NCBI GenBank assembly: GCA_002633025.1
Contig: NMRB01001642.1
Coordinates: 98,487-162,486 of the forward strand
Direction: 5' to 3'
DNA from: Notospermus geniculatus
Lineage: Eukaryota > Nemertea > Pilidiophora > Heteronemertea > Lineidae
Length of the DNA: 64,000 nt
The notes under the pieces were generated by a model. It was not told the DNA's origin, ran no database searches, and was given only the letters and a program-made list of their open reading frames with translations. A program made the translations under genes and the position numbers. Shown one piece after another: positions 43,838-55,700 of this stretch. Positions within the stretch are counted from its first letter, which is position 1. Each line of letters begins with the position of its first letter.

Positions 43838-46800
43838 GGCACCCCTATGAAAGACGTCACCATATTGGAGAATTCCCCGAAGACTCTCCTTCTACAGAAA
43901 CACATCGACTACATAGCAGCTTATGGACAGAAGAAAGATGACTATGTAAGAATACTGCCTACTCCCGCACCCGCACCCTGTGCAGGAGGAAGATTATCTC
44001 GCCCTGTGCAGGAGGAAGATTATCGATGACGTTGCGCCAGGATCAACCATGCTAAAATCACAGATTGCGTCGCGTCACCCGGTCAGATCGAGGTTCTGCT
44101 GAGCTTTTGGCGGAAGTGCGCAGATCTGCGAATTTGAGAATCGTCTATATCAATTAATGGAACGCAGGATGAAACACGAGTATCTTCTATTCTATCATTC
44201 TCCCTTTGATTTTTAGGAGTACTGCATGACAGAGTACCTCCGCATGAGCGGCATCTACTGGGGTTTAACAGTCATGGATTTGATGCACAGCTTGGACAAA
44301 ATGAACAAGGATGAGGTGATCGAATTTGTGAAGCAATGCCAGCATGACTGCGGAGGAATTGGTGCTAGTATTGGACACGACCCACACCTACTTTATACCC
44401 TTAGTGCTATCCAGGTTTGTCTGAAATTTCACCTGTTTTTTCTTGGCTCACCTGTGGTGCACCTATGTGATAGCACACTGTCAGTTGGCCAAGGGTCGGT
44501 GTGTTTCGGGGAGCGCGGTGGCATAATGGTAGGGCTGTGGACTCGTGATCGGAAGATCGCGGGTTCGATCCCCGACCGTGCCACTCTGTAACTCTCAACT
44601 GGCCTGACATGTCCATCGTGTGCGCTATATTGTGGCTGCCCTTTGGTATCTACAGAAAGGTTTCTGAATCATAGGTTGGGGTTATAATGTGTGAAGCGCT
44701 TAGAGAGCGTAATACGCTATGAAGCGCTATATAAGAACTCACCATCAATAGAGAGGTTGCGCAGTTTTCCGACTCTGACTCCGACTTGAACTACGAGAAT
44801 GAATTGCAGTCCGCTATGGACATCCTTGATAAAAACGATGTGATAGAAGTTTTCAATTCGTCAAACACCATAAATTGAAAGCAGAAAAAATTGGCCTAGT
44901 AAATCGGAAGTGCGGATAAATAATGAATATTGAAGTCGTAATCCTAGTCGTTACGACTTTGAGACACGACTCTGACGACTACGATATTTGCGATTTATGT
45001 GCAGTTCCGATTACGAGTCAAAATTATTCTGCCACAAAGTTATGGCATTTTACGATTTGCAAACGTCTATCACATCGTTTTTATCAAGGATGTCCATAAG
45101 CGGACTGCAATTCATTCTCGTAGTTGAAGTCGGAGTCGGAGCCGGAAAAGTGCGCAACCTCGCTATTATTTCTTAACCACTTGGTTCAGAAACGTGAAAT
45201 ACTGAAACTTAGTGTGCTGGTAACTTATGGCAAAAATTCTGCAGGACGAAAGGCATTGGAAATTTCAGAGATAAACCAGCAGGATGCCGGAGAGGCCGGA
45301 GAAAACCTGCACTCTCAGGGAGTCGCCCTCTATCGCTTGAAGACAGGCTCTGACCGGGATTCGAACCTGGAACCTCTGAGGTGACAGGTGCTGATGTTTC
45401 CATTGTCCCTTAGTTCCCTTTTACCACCCTTTCAGATTTTGACCCTCTATGATGCCTTAGACAGTATTAACCAGGACGAAGTAGTGAAATATATTGCCGG
45501 CCTTCAACAAGAGGACGGGAGTTTTATAGGAGATAAGTGGGGTATGTTCTTCTTGACCTCTTCACTGAATTCCGTTTTCAGGCACGTCCACACCAAAACT
45601 GGCACTTCACTGGATCCCAGTTTCAGGCGCATTCACACCAAAACTGGATTATGGGTCGGGTGTGAATGCACCTTTACTTTAGTTGGACAGAAAGCAGAGC
45701 TGCAAAGGCCCAGTCTATCAAGATGTTTGTCAAGCAGCAACCAAGAGATTGCAACGATGCCGTAGGTTCCCTAACCCAGTACCGGTATTCAAAAATCACT
45801 ATTTATGATGCCTGTTCCCTTTTCAGGGGAAGTCGACACAAGATTTTCTTTCTGTGCTGTTGCTAGTCTAGCATTACTGGTGAGTACATGAGTTGGCAGA
45901 CCCCCGATGTATTGTGCTATGATAAAACAACAGGGGAAAGAACCACAAATGCCAGTCCAGGGTTTGAGGAGATTTCTGCCCTCCAACATGATATGACATG
46001 GTCATTTTGTGCCAATCAGCTCCGAGTTTGCCGGGCCGGATTTAGAGGTGGACGTAGGGACGTACACGTTACCGCCTGTATTTTGTTGAAATTCCTTGAA
46101 CCTGACCAGAAAAATCAGGCATTCAGGCGCTACAGGGAGTGCATTCACAAACGCCAGACCCACTCTTTTTCTGGATGTTGGATCCGGCAGTGGTTTGTGT
46201 GTCCAATTCTTAGCTGAAGCAAAAAGTTTCAGTTGAACTCTTACAAGTGTGGAATGGACCTGGGCCCAGTTTCACAAAGAATCTTAAGTCTAAAGTTTGA
46301 CTTAAGTCATCATGTGACCAGGTTTCAGCAAATCAGATGGCTTCATTTCAGACTTAAGTTTTTTCTTAGACTTAAGATTCTTTGTGCAACTGGGCCCTGG
46401 TTTCCTCCTGCATTGGATTGCAATCATTTCCTCCTGTGTATTTTCAGGGAAGACTAAGTGCAATTAATATGGATTCAGCTGTAGACTTTGTATTATCGTG
46501 TATGAATTTTGACGGAGGATTTGGATGTCGGCCCGGGAGCGAATCACACTCAGGACAAGTAAGTCGTGATCATCGTTGTAGGAGCCTTGATAGCCTAGTG
46601 GTTATAACGTCCTCTTACCAAGTGGCAGGTCCCGGGTTCAAATCCCAGGCCCTATTGGATTAAATCATCCCTGGCTCTTCAGTCCGTCACATGGGAAAGT
46701 AAGCCGTGGTGCCTTGTGCCTTTGCAAGGGCAAGTAAAAGACCCCATCCAAGTGAGGAACATGAGTAGCTTGAAATGGCCTCTTCCATTTTACCAGGGCC

Positions 46801-48256
46801 AATAATGCTATGGCTTCGATCGTGATGGAAAAATCTAATACCGGTACTGAGTGTGAGAAGGCCTTTATTTACTCCCTCAAACCTTGTAATCCATTGCCTC
46901 CAGTCAGACATTCCCTTTTATTTCAGATTTACTGTTGTTTAGGAACCTTAGCCATATCTAATAGACTTCACCACGTTAAGGCAGACATGCTGGGCTGGTG
47001 GCTGTGTGAGAGACAACTGCCCTCTGGTGGACTAAATGGTAATTAATTGTATGAAATTTTATCACGACGATGTCACAGCGACTTTCATTGACGTTCAGCT
47101 TCGGTGATTTTGGACATTTTGTTGTCTGATGTTGACCATCGTAACACTATTTGTGATCCGCTCCCAACAAAACAGGCGTGTGTCGCAAGTGATCATCATT
47201 GGTCATCAGTTTACTCAACTATAATCACAGCTGTCCACTAGTATTGTCAATCTGCAGAGACGTACATTTCTGCTAGTTTGTTGTAAGGCCGTTAACTTTT
47301 TCCTCGGTTGCGACATGCGCCTGCTTTTGCTAGAGCAGGTCACATTTGACACTATTTCTAAATTTGTCTTCATTTCAGGCCGGCCGGAGAAGCTTCCAGA
47401 TGTATGTTACTCCTGGTGGGTGCTGGCGTCGCTGAAGATTATAGGAAAGATTCACTGGATAGACAAGGAGAAGCTGACCAAGTTTATTTTAGCGTGTCAG
47501 GATGAGGAGACAGGTGGCTTCGCTGACAGACCTGGTGATATGGTACGTGGTGGGCTGGCGGAGTGACCAGGCATGGATCCCCTTTCGGCCAACAAATCTA
47601 AAATTGACCGTGAAATTCTGAAATTTGGAGCAAATCATTGAAATTCACAGCAGATTTCAATGTTTCTAGCACAGGGTGCCCCTCTTTCCCGAAATCGTGG
47701 ATCCGCCGCTGGAGACGCAGTGGAAATATCGATGGATGTCACCTCTGAGGTTCCAGGTCCTCTCGCCAGTTACACCCCCTGTTCATTTGATAATTTTTGC
47801 TATCAACAACGGTAGAGGTTATCATCCGACTTTACACTTTAACCCCGGTCTATCCTGAAACCTTCCAGTAGAACTCAGATGAGCTGCCCATTCAGCGCTA
47901 CAATCAGAGCACTTCCAACCAGTACCCATTTATGCACCTGGGTGGAGAGAGGCCAGTAAGGCAAAGTCTTATGCCACAGTGGGATTCGAACCCCAAACCC
48001 TCTGACCGCTAGTCGGAGACCCGAACCACTACACCACCCTGGCTTCCATGGCTACATGAATAAACTGAGTTGTCGCATGCACTCCTGAAATAACATAATT
48101 TTCCCGTGTTAATTTCAGGTTGATCCATTCCACACGTTATTTGGAATCACGGGGCTTTCTCTTCTCGGGAACAGCGAAGTCAAACCAGTCAACTGTGTCT
48201 TCTGCATGCCAGACGAAGTGATACAAAGACGTGGAATCCGCCTGAACTTACTGTGA
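43838..48256 (+). CDS. RABGGTB: RABGGTB, Rab geranylgeranyltransferase beta subunit
   Basis: Catalytic beta subunit of GGTase-II, which prenylates C-terminal cysteines of Rab GTPases presented by REP; cytosolic. Eight exons in phase: 43838-43945, 44217-44414, 45436-45541, 45827-45879, 46448-46558, 46927-47038, 47379-47542, 48119-48256 (TGA). They code 329 residues, against 331 in human. The alpha-alpha barrel repeats are visible ([46 protein letters not shown]). Zinc ligands Asp and Cys lie in [10 protein letters not shown] and His in VDPFHTLFG. The first exon opens directly after an acceptor at 43837 with GTPMKDV, so the initiator Met is either on an unseen upstream exon (animal orthologues start MGTP) or the ATG at 43847. 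Introns carry SINEs and MITEs. Confidence 0.96.
44508..44745 (+). mobile_element. tRNA-derived SINE with GCGCTATATAA tail
   Basis: Very tRNA-like head (GAGCGCGGTGGCATAATGGT, GGGTTCGATCCCCGACC), ending GAAGCGCTATATAAGAACTC; RABGGTB intron. It abuts a long-TIR MITE. Confidence 0.82.
44752..45163. mobile_element. MITE with ~100-base terminal inverted repeats
   Basis: GAGGTTGCGCAGTTTTCCGA ... TCCGGAAAAGTGCGCAACCTC-type ends; arms extend through GCAGTCCGCT and ATGGACATCCTTGATAAAAA. RABGGTB intron, directly after a SINE. Confidence 0.85.
45260..45405 (-). mobile_element. tRNA-derived SINE (family B)
   Basis: Head CAATGGAAACATCAGCACCT and GGTTCGAATCCCGG on the minus strand; RABGGTB intron. Confidence 0.75.
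46259..46400. mobile_element. MITE, TGGGCCCAGTTTCACAAAGA termini
   Basis: CTGGGCCCAGTTTCACAAAG and CTTTGTGCAACTGGGCCC, with inner TCTTAAGTCTAA inverted; RABGGTB intron. Confidence 0.82.
46579..46835 (+). mobile_element. tRNA-derived SINE (family A), full length
   Basis: Clear tRNA-like head (GGAGCCTTGATAGCCTAGTG, GGTTCAAATCC) and body ending GATGGAAAAATC; RABGGTB intron. A good copy for seeing the plus orientation of the family. Confidence 0.92.
47153..47343. mobile_element. MITE, GTGACCC family, complete
   Basis: GTGATCCGCTCCCAACAAAA to TTTTGCTAGAGCAGGTCAC, flanked by ATTT on both sides; RABGGTB intron. Confidence 0.82.
47705..47785 (+). mobile_element. tRNA-derived SINE (family B), decayed head
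   Basis: GAGACGCAGTGGAAATATCG followed by CACCTCTGAGGTTCCAGGTC; B box degraded. Confidence 0.55.
47815..48045 (-). mobile_element. CORE-like SINE, reverse copy
   Basis: Minus strand repeats the 18655 element in full order: GTGGTGTAGTGGTTCGGGTC, GGTTCGAATCCCACTG, AAGACTTTGCCTTACTGGCC, ATGAGCAGCTCATCTGAGTT-like end. Confidence 0.78.
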
Positions 48257-48624
48257 TTCATCCAACCTTTATCACAGAACTTCCAACATGATCCAACGAA
48301 TTGTTTGTAATTTGTGTCACCAGCCTTTTTGGTTGAAACATTTAGTTTTCAATTATGCTCAATCATCTACAAGACTGTGAGAAAACTGGACACCGGATCA
48401 TCAGTCGATGATTCCGGTTTATTTGTCACTGGATAGTTCTGCCTGGATTTTGTCACCTGACTGTTCAAAAGTAGCCAGCCGTAAAACGTTGCAGTTTTGG
48501 CAGGCGGCTGGCTTGTACTGGCATTGCTGTGCGGCAGTGGCTTGTCGCACCGATTACACAGGACTCAGCGTTCAAACAAACACACGCTTCTCATCTGCAG
48601 GTAATGCTGATTGACATGTGTGTG

Positions 48625-48790
48625 GTGGTCTAGGAAAACCCGTCAGATGTCGCTGAATGATCAACAAGGGCTGTCAGATTGCCTGTGCGTTGATCTGCTA
48701 CTGTTTACCAGTTACGAAGTACATTTCAGCAATTGATATGTGCAGGTTCACCAAGGCCATCAACACTTTCCTCAGATGCGACATCCGACA
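48625..48790. repeat. Dispersed repeat, GTCTAGGA termini
   Basis: Reverse-oriented partner of 2813-2972, starting GGTCTAGGAAAACCCGTCAG. Confidence 0.65.
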
Positions 48791-48829
48791 GGTTTTCCTT
48801 GACTGTCTCACAGTCACATGTATGCATGC

Positions 48830-48990
48830 AGTTTCAAAGTGGTGCAGTGCTAACATCGATGCCTGTGACCACTGAGGTTGTTGGTTCAATTTTATGTCAG
48901 GTTCATTCTTGTGGCAGAGAGGGCAACTCTCTCTGACAGCACACTTTTATGGCAGACCTGGTTTCCTCCTTCTTAACATTAAATTGCCCA
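48830..48990 (+). mobile_element. tRNA-derived SINE (family B)
   Basis: GTGGTGCAGTGCTAACATCG head, GGTTCAATTTTATG B box, body with GGTTTCCTCCTTC. Confidence 0.7.
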
Positions 48991-49100
48991 AAACTGCTTA
49001 TAGTGTCAATGATGCTAAATTCAATAACAGGGTCTTAATTGGAGACCTTAGATGTCCTTCGCAAATTGAGGTACATGAGGTACCTACAAATGTTGAAAAC

Positions 49101-49322
49101 TAGAGAGCTTGTGCAGATGACGTCATCACAGAAAAATCCACCACCTTGACAGTCAAGTTGACGTCGTCGACCCACATGGTGGACTTTGTTGGCGGCGCAA
49201 GTGGCGTGTGTGCGACTTCAACCCATGACGTGATCTAAATGTAGCAAACTTTGTTGTCGACGTCAGCATTGTGGACCGCCGGTCATAAGTGACGTCACAA
49301 TCAGCCACTGCACAAGCTCTAT
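49101..49322. mobile_element. MITE with TGACGTCA-type termini
   Basis: TAGAGAGCTTGTGCAGATGA ... CAGCCACTGCACAAGCTCTA; multiple ACGTCA (CRE half-site) motifs. Confidence 0.75.
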
Positions 49323-49619
49323 AGGGTGAGGGAAAAAATTCATCAGTATTGATTGACTGAAAGCAAATATGGAAAAGGCATTTAATTAGTGTTTCTGATT
49401 TGACAGACATCTCTCCAAGATCAAGTAACTTGAGGTAGGTAGCGCAGGAGGCGAGATGTCATATGATCATCATAATTGTATACAATATACATGTACATGT
49501 ATCTATTTATGCATGATATATCTTCTACGTGAAAGTCACTTTATTATATTGAGTATGAAACAAGGAATTTTGTTTGTTCTTTTTATTTCATGTTTGAATT
49601 ACCGGGTATTGAGGTCGGT

Positions 49620-50390
49620 GAGAAAATGTCCCGTGTTCTGTTGTACCTGTATGGTTCATGGGCATTTTATCACCTGACAAAATAACTGCATGTCCATGTT
49701 CCGTGTTCCTGTATGGTTCACGGAGCATTTTACCACACCCTACAAGATGATAATTCCATGTCGGTGTTCCATGTTCCTGTATGGTTCATCGGCACTACAA
49801 GGACAACTTCATGGCCATATTCCTGTATGGTTCATGGGGCATCATATCACATGCTACTGAATGACGACAGCTCCATGTCCGTGTTCCATGTTCCTGATCA
49901 TGATATGGTTCATGGGCATTTGTGACCCGCTCTGGCAAAACCAGTCGCATATCGCTCTTAGCTTGGCAGGTTGAGACCAAATATTTGTCAGTTTCAATAT
50001 TGTCTGCCTATTATGAAATCTGAAACAATCTATTTCTTCCATTCTCTCCTGGTGTCATCTCAGTTCGCTGAGGCTCACCTTCTGAGCTCCATGCATCTGC
50101 TTTTGCCAGAGTGGGTCACATTTTATCACACCCTACAAGATGACGAAGCTCCATGTCCATGTTCCAGTATGGTTATGGGGCATTTTATCACCTGACAACA
50201 ACTCCCATGTTCCTGTATGGTTCATGGGCATTTTATCACCTGACAAATAACTCCATGGCCATGTTCCAGTATGGTTAATGGGCATTTAATTTATCACCTG
50301 ACAACATAACTGCATGGCCATGTTCCAGTATGGTTAATGGGGCATTTTATCATCTGACAAGACGGCGAATTCATGTCTTATGGCCACTGC
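49620..50390 (+). repeat. Tandem array, TGTTCCTGTATGGTTCATGG unit
   Basis: About twelve diverged units of ~55-60 bases (CATTTTATCACCTGACAA also recurrent), interrupted by a GTGACCC MITE at 49922-50119; intergenic between RABGGTB and CDC73. Confidence 0.82.
49922..50119. mobile_element. MITE, GTGACCC family, complete
   Basis: GTGACCCGCTCTGGCAAAAC to TTTTGCCAGAGTGGGTCAC with ATTT at both flanks; sits inside a tandem array. Confidence 0.82.
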
Positions 50391-50437
50391 TCCACCTGAG
50401 AGTTTTCTCGTGCGAGCTAGTTCCCTTACAGATTTAT

Positions 50438-50612
50438 GTGACCCGATCGAGCAAAATCAGGTGCTTGCCGCAGGTGATCATCACTGATCATCAGTTTACT
50501 CAACTATTATCACTGCTGTTCATGCAGAGACATACATATCACCTCATGCTGCAATTCTGTTAGTCCTTTCCTTGGTTGCGAAATGCACCTACTTTTGTTA
50601 GATCGGGTCACA
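50438..50612. mobile_element. MITE, GTGACCC family, complete
   Basis: GTGACCCGATCGAGCAAAAT to TTTTGTTAGATCGGGTCAC. Confidence 0.82.
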
Positions 50613-51090
50613 TATGCTAAGGCCAATGACACAAATAACTGCCAACAGTTTTCTCTGGTTAAGCTGTCCATAGAGAGCCAATTTACTGAAATAGTACACT
50701 CGGCCCCAGTATGTATCCGACGTCCCGGTCTCCTACACACTGGCACATTTGGGGCTCAAAAGCCGGTAACACCACTAGATGGCACTCCACTGGGCTCCAG
50801 CCAATCACCACGCTTTCTCACTCATAATTCCCGCGAAAATTACTTCCAGGAAAACCCAACCCCGTCCCCAGGGGTATAGTTCGCTCAGACAACCTTGGAC
50901 CACTCGCCATATTGTCAGAAAGCGAACGAGGTTGGGAAAACCCAAGGACCCGTGCTGCCACCACGCGGTCTTCACGACTGTTAATCTCTAAAAGAGCCAG
51001 ACGCGGAGTGTGATTTACCGAAGGGGTGAGCCCGTAGCGTCTGGCCAAGCGAGACTACTGAAATAGGAGCGAGGAAATCATTTTACCGAA

Positions 51091-52746
51091 AGACCATTTA
51101 TTATAATCTAGTATATTTACATATGAGAGGGGTTTACGATGATGAGTTGCTGAAAAAATGTACACGAAAAACTAAAGCACCTGATGAAACAGCCAGGTAT
51201 TACAAGTGGGCCTACACAACGGTTCCAATATAACAAGATGTAAATGTTCCCCATGCTTTTCAGAAAGCACCCATGATTTACGTGCCCAAAAATCTAGTAT
51301 TGTTCCAGTCTGGCTTACAATCACCGTAAGGGCCTAGTTTTCTAAGTTGCCACTAAATCGGCAATTAACCATTGTTTTTTTCCCCATGGTTTATGCCGAG
51401 ACCAATGAAACAAAGGTCTGCCCGTAGTTTCTATGGTTGTGTTGCCCATAGAAAGCAAACTGGTGTGAGAACTCTCCCGTAGAAAGGTGCCTCTAGAGAA
51501 AGGCTTGCATGGATGCTCGAAAAGGACGTCCAGGTCAATAAATCAAATATTGTGGCATTCTTACAGACTTTACAAATAACAGCATGATCCAAATTTACTA
51601 ACAAAAATCAGCATTTGCCTCGATACGAAACTTCAAGCTAACATTTACAGATAATTGCTTGAAAACTTTGATGCCGTCAAATAAGATAATTCGTACAAAA
51701 ACTCAAAACTGAACCACAACACCATCTTCCACCTCAACAACCACACAACAAAGTCCAGTCGCTCTGAGAATGCTGGCCTACGCAATTCTAAAGGTTCAGG
51801 GACCTTACAAAGCTCCCATATCTTTACGAATGCAGAGTGAACAGTAGGTTTCCTGTAAATGTACAGCCTTTGTGTGCACGTAAAGTTAAGACAGCTTCGT
51901 AAATTAGGTCCCAGAAATTACTCAAAAAGAGTCCGTTGTCCTTTCTGATTCGTCAGTCCCCCTAGCCTTATACAAAATGATGACATATTGAATAGACTAT
52001 CAAAGATGAAGTACAACATAAAGGAAATATAATTTGAATCCATCAGGCAATTCCAATTTCATTCCTGGTTTAACAAGGAGCAATTAGTTGGAACTAAATT
52101 TCTCCCCATGTGCTTCAATCAGCGCTGTGAGAAAAATTCATGTGAAACCGAACTAAAATTGGTATGGCCTCACAGTAAATGCAGAGCATGAACCAATTAG
52201 CATAAATCTCACCTGTACAATTTACTTTTAAGTGCCCAACTCCTTTTCAACTAGACTCAGGCTCATGCTACATCGCGGCAAACCCAAAGTCAATCCAGAT
52301 ATAATACATAGTAGACACAGTGCACATGGATTCACCGACAGGCCACACTGCCCATAGAATCCACAGCGCTGCCCATACTCTACCCAATGCCGTCTCCCAT
52401 AGAATATGTGCATGAGCTAGACTTCCCGACAGGCCACACTGCCCATAGAATTGGCAGCGCAGTCATATACCCTACCCAATGATGTCGCCCATAGAATAGA
52501 TGCATGAGTGACAATCCCAACAGGCCACACTGCCCATAGACATACACTCTACCCAATGACGTTTCCCATAGAATATGTGCATGAGTGAGACTTCCCATAC
52601 AATTTCTACACAGTCACAATGCCCACATAACACAGTCCCTACACAGTATGCAATCCGTGAATTTGCAGCAGTCACTTCGACAACGGGCACAAAACAGAAC
52701 TGACTCAGCTGAATAAATCCATCCGTTACGTTCTCGAATCATCGCT
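51091..52746 (-). other. Probable CDC73 3' UTR
   Basis: Continuous A/T-rich sequence without interspersed SINEs from the stop codon to the AATAAA (plus-strand TTTATT 51097-51102), including the three-copy tandem repeat. Confidence 0.6.
52280..52600 (-). repeat. Three-copy tandem repeat in CDC73 3' UTR
   Basis: Unit of ~105 bases with GGCCACACTGCCCATAGAA and CTACCCAATG..CCCATAGAAT. Confidence 0.8.
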
Positions 52747-55700
52747 TCAGAATCGAAGATGTGGTTTGTTCTTCATCATGTGCCTGGAAAAGAGAAAGAA
52801 AGAAACTGATAAGACATCTTAAAAGGACAGATATCCAATAAAAAACCCAAAGAACGAAACACAAAATGATATAATATGAAGGGTTGTCTCCGAATTTCAC
52901 AAATTTTCGACCCCAACCGGGGTCTTCCTCAGGCACTTTCTAGTCGAGCTACCAGAAGTGAAACGGTAGCTCGACTAGAAAGTGCCTGAGGAAGACCCTG
53001 GTCGGGGTCGAAAATTTGTGAAATTCGGAGACGACCCTCCTTAGGACAGATAGATGTTGATTGGTCCCCAAGTGACGGCTGTTCCAAATCTGGCGTCATG
53101 TCTTAACATGTCCTTCACCTCCTACTCTTTTAGGTTCTGGCAAAAAAGGGCCACAGTGCCCTCATTTTTCAGGAAATCGTCCGGTAAGGTATGTTTCATA
53201 TTTTCTATACATACTTATCCAACTCCTCCCAGATTTGTTGCAGCTTTGCCCGGTCTAAATGTCTTTTGATTCGTTCCAAATTGATGACGGTGACGGCCCA
53301 CTTCTTGACGTTGTTGTCTAAGGGTAAATCGGCCCACTTTATATGGAATGCTTTGACTGGAAAACAAAAAGAACCACGTGTAGTACTGTCTTATGTAAAC
53401 AAGCCCTGTACAGAATGCGAGAACAGGTAGAACGCATATATTTACTTACTTTTTGAGAATATCTCTACTGGGTTTCCATCCCATGGCCATCCTTTAAACT
53501 GCCAAGCTGGGCCCTGCACAAACACCGCAACCACTCGATCCCTGCAAAGAGAAATGGAAACCATCTCAAGGGTTATTCAATGCTATCTCCCAGTAGCAAC
53601 TTCATATTTTTCTAATGGGCTGTCCCATCATTTCCACTGTAACCACTCAATCCCTGCAAACAGAAACAGCAATGCTAACCCCTCAGTCTCAACTCATCAT
53701 TTCCACTTGCAGGGTTTCCGCCAGAGGGTAAAATGGGTAAAATTCTGTACCCTCAAAAACGTTGGGTAACCATTTTTCCATGACATGCTGGACGAAACCC
53801 AACAACCCGCATGACCGCCGCGGGGATTTTATGCTTCAAAATACGCCTAAAATGGCACCAAACATCATATAAAACCTTTTAAAAAAATTTTAAAAAAATT
53901 TCAAAAAATTTTTTTTCAAAAAAAAATTTTTTCCAAAAAAATTTTCCAAAAAAAAATTTTTTTTGGTCCGTACCCTCATTTTTTTTCCTGGTGGAAACCC
54001 TGACTTGGCTGACCAATATTGCCCCGGAGTCAAAAATGTCATATTTGGCATTCCGTGCTCAACTCAGTATTTTTTCAAGTCAACCAAAGTCATCATTCCG
54101 TAAAAATGAAATAATTGTTCCCAAAAATATTTCTCATCCACACTGACCAGAAAAAAGATCAAAGGACTCCCTTCCCTTGAGTTTGGCACAAGGTCCAACC
54201 ACGAACCCTGATTGGGTACTTCCCCAGAGGAACCAGGGCTGTGTGAGCACAGCTAGATGAAATAACACACCAATGTAATTACTTTAATCAAGAAAGATCA
54301 AAGGATGATCAGGCCATTATTTTTTAGAGTTTACCAATCTGTGTGTACTCACTAATTGCGGTCCAAGTGAGCTGGGGTGTGACNAAAATTTAAATTTTTT
54401 TTCAAAAAAAAATTTTTTTTGAATTTTTTTGGTCCGTACCCTCATTTTTTTTCTGGTGGAAACCCTGACTTGGCTGACCAATATTGCCCCGGAGTCAAAA
54501 ATGTCATATTTGGCATTCCGTTCTCAACTCAGTATTTTTTCAAGTCAACCAAAGTCATCATTCCGTAAAAATGAACAAATTGTTCCCAAAAATATTTCTC
54601 ATCCACACTGACCAGAAAAAAGATCAAAGGGCTCCCTTCCCTTGAGTTTGGCACAAGGTCCAACCACGAACCCTGATTGGGGTACTTCCCCAGAGGAACC
54701 AGGGCTGTGTGACCACAGCTAGATGAAATAACAAACCAATGTAATTACTTTAATCAAGAAAGATCAAAGGATGATCAGGCCATTATTTTTTAGAGTTTAC
54801 CAATCTGTGTGTACTCACTAATTGCAGTCCAAGTGAGCTGGGGTGTGACTGTGAGCACAGCTAAACAAGAAAACAATAGGTTTAATTGCTTTGATGAAAG
54901 ATGCTCCACGAGATCGGAGTTGCTATTGTTTTTTAGAGTTTGGCACGAGAGTGGAGCCGCCCCTACTCCAGGGGGCCTTTCCCAGACTCTGGGCAAATCT
55001 CCTGAACCCTCACACAATGATCCTTTGGATCAGGCTGCAGGGCTCTTTGCTGTTGCCATTTCAAGTACAGAAGGCCATCTCGAGCTACTCATGTTCCTCA
55101 CTTGGATGGCTCTTTTACTTGCCCTTGTAAAGCCACGAGGTACAAGGCACCACGGCTTACTGTCCGATGCGACAGACTGAAGAGCCAGGGATGATTAATC
55201 CCATATGAACCCTGGACCTGCCGCTTGGTAAGCGGACATGATAATCACCAGGTTATCAATAGTCAGTGTGATATTTATTAATCTGGGTTTAGAAATAGGC
55301 CTTCGTCACTTCTGATTTCAATAAACACCGCTTTCCCTGTCTGAAGTGCAGTTACTTCAATCTGTAGTACAACATAATCCAGCTCATGCTGGTCTTTGGA
55401 TTTTTTAATCCTGAACATCTGTGCAAATACCGCATAGAGGATTGACTAGTACAAAGAGACACCCCCACCTCGAAAAAACCTATTGAATATTGGTAAATAA
55501 AGTTGCTAATGAGTGAAGAAGAGAATAAAGGCCCTGTGTCTATCACAGCCTGGGCCAGGCTAAGCACAGCAGCTGATTGACCCCGGGATGCATCCCACAA
55601 ACAAATTCCCAACACCTCCATTAAGAGAGATCAAAGGACCACCATAGGTTTGTAGTTGGAAAACTAACCATGCTTGATCCTTGGAGGATCCAAGAAATTG

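Larger units (their letters stand above)
48257..51090. other. Intergenic region RABGGTB / CDC73
   Basis: Repeats only: dispersed repeat 48625, SINE 48830, MITE 49101, tandem array 49620, two GTGACCC MITEs. The stretch 50650-51060 is unique-looking and holds no credible ORF. Confidence 0.6.
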
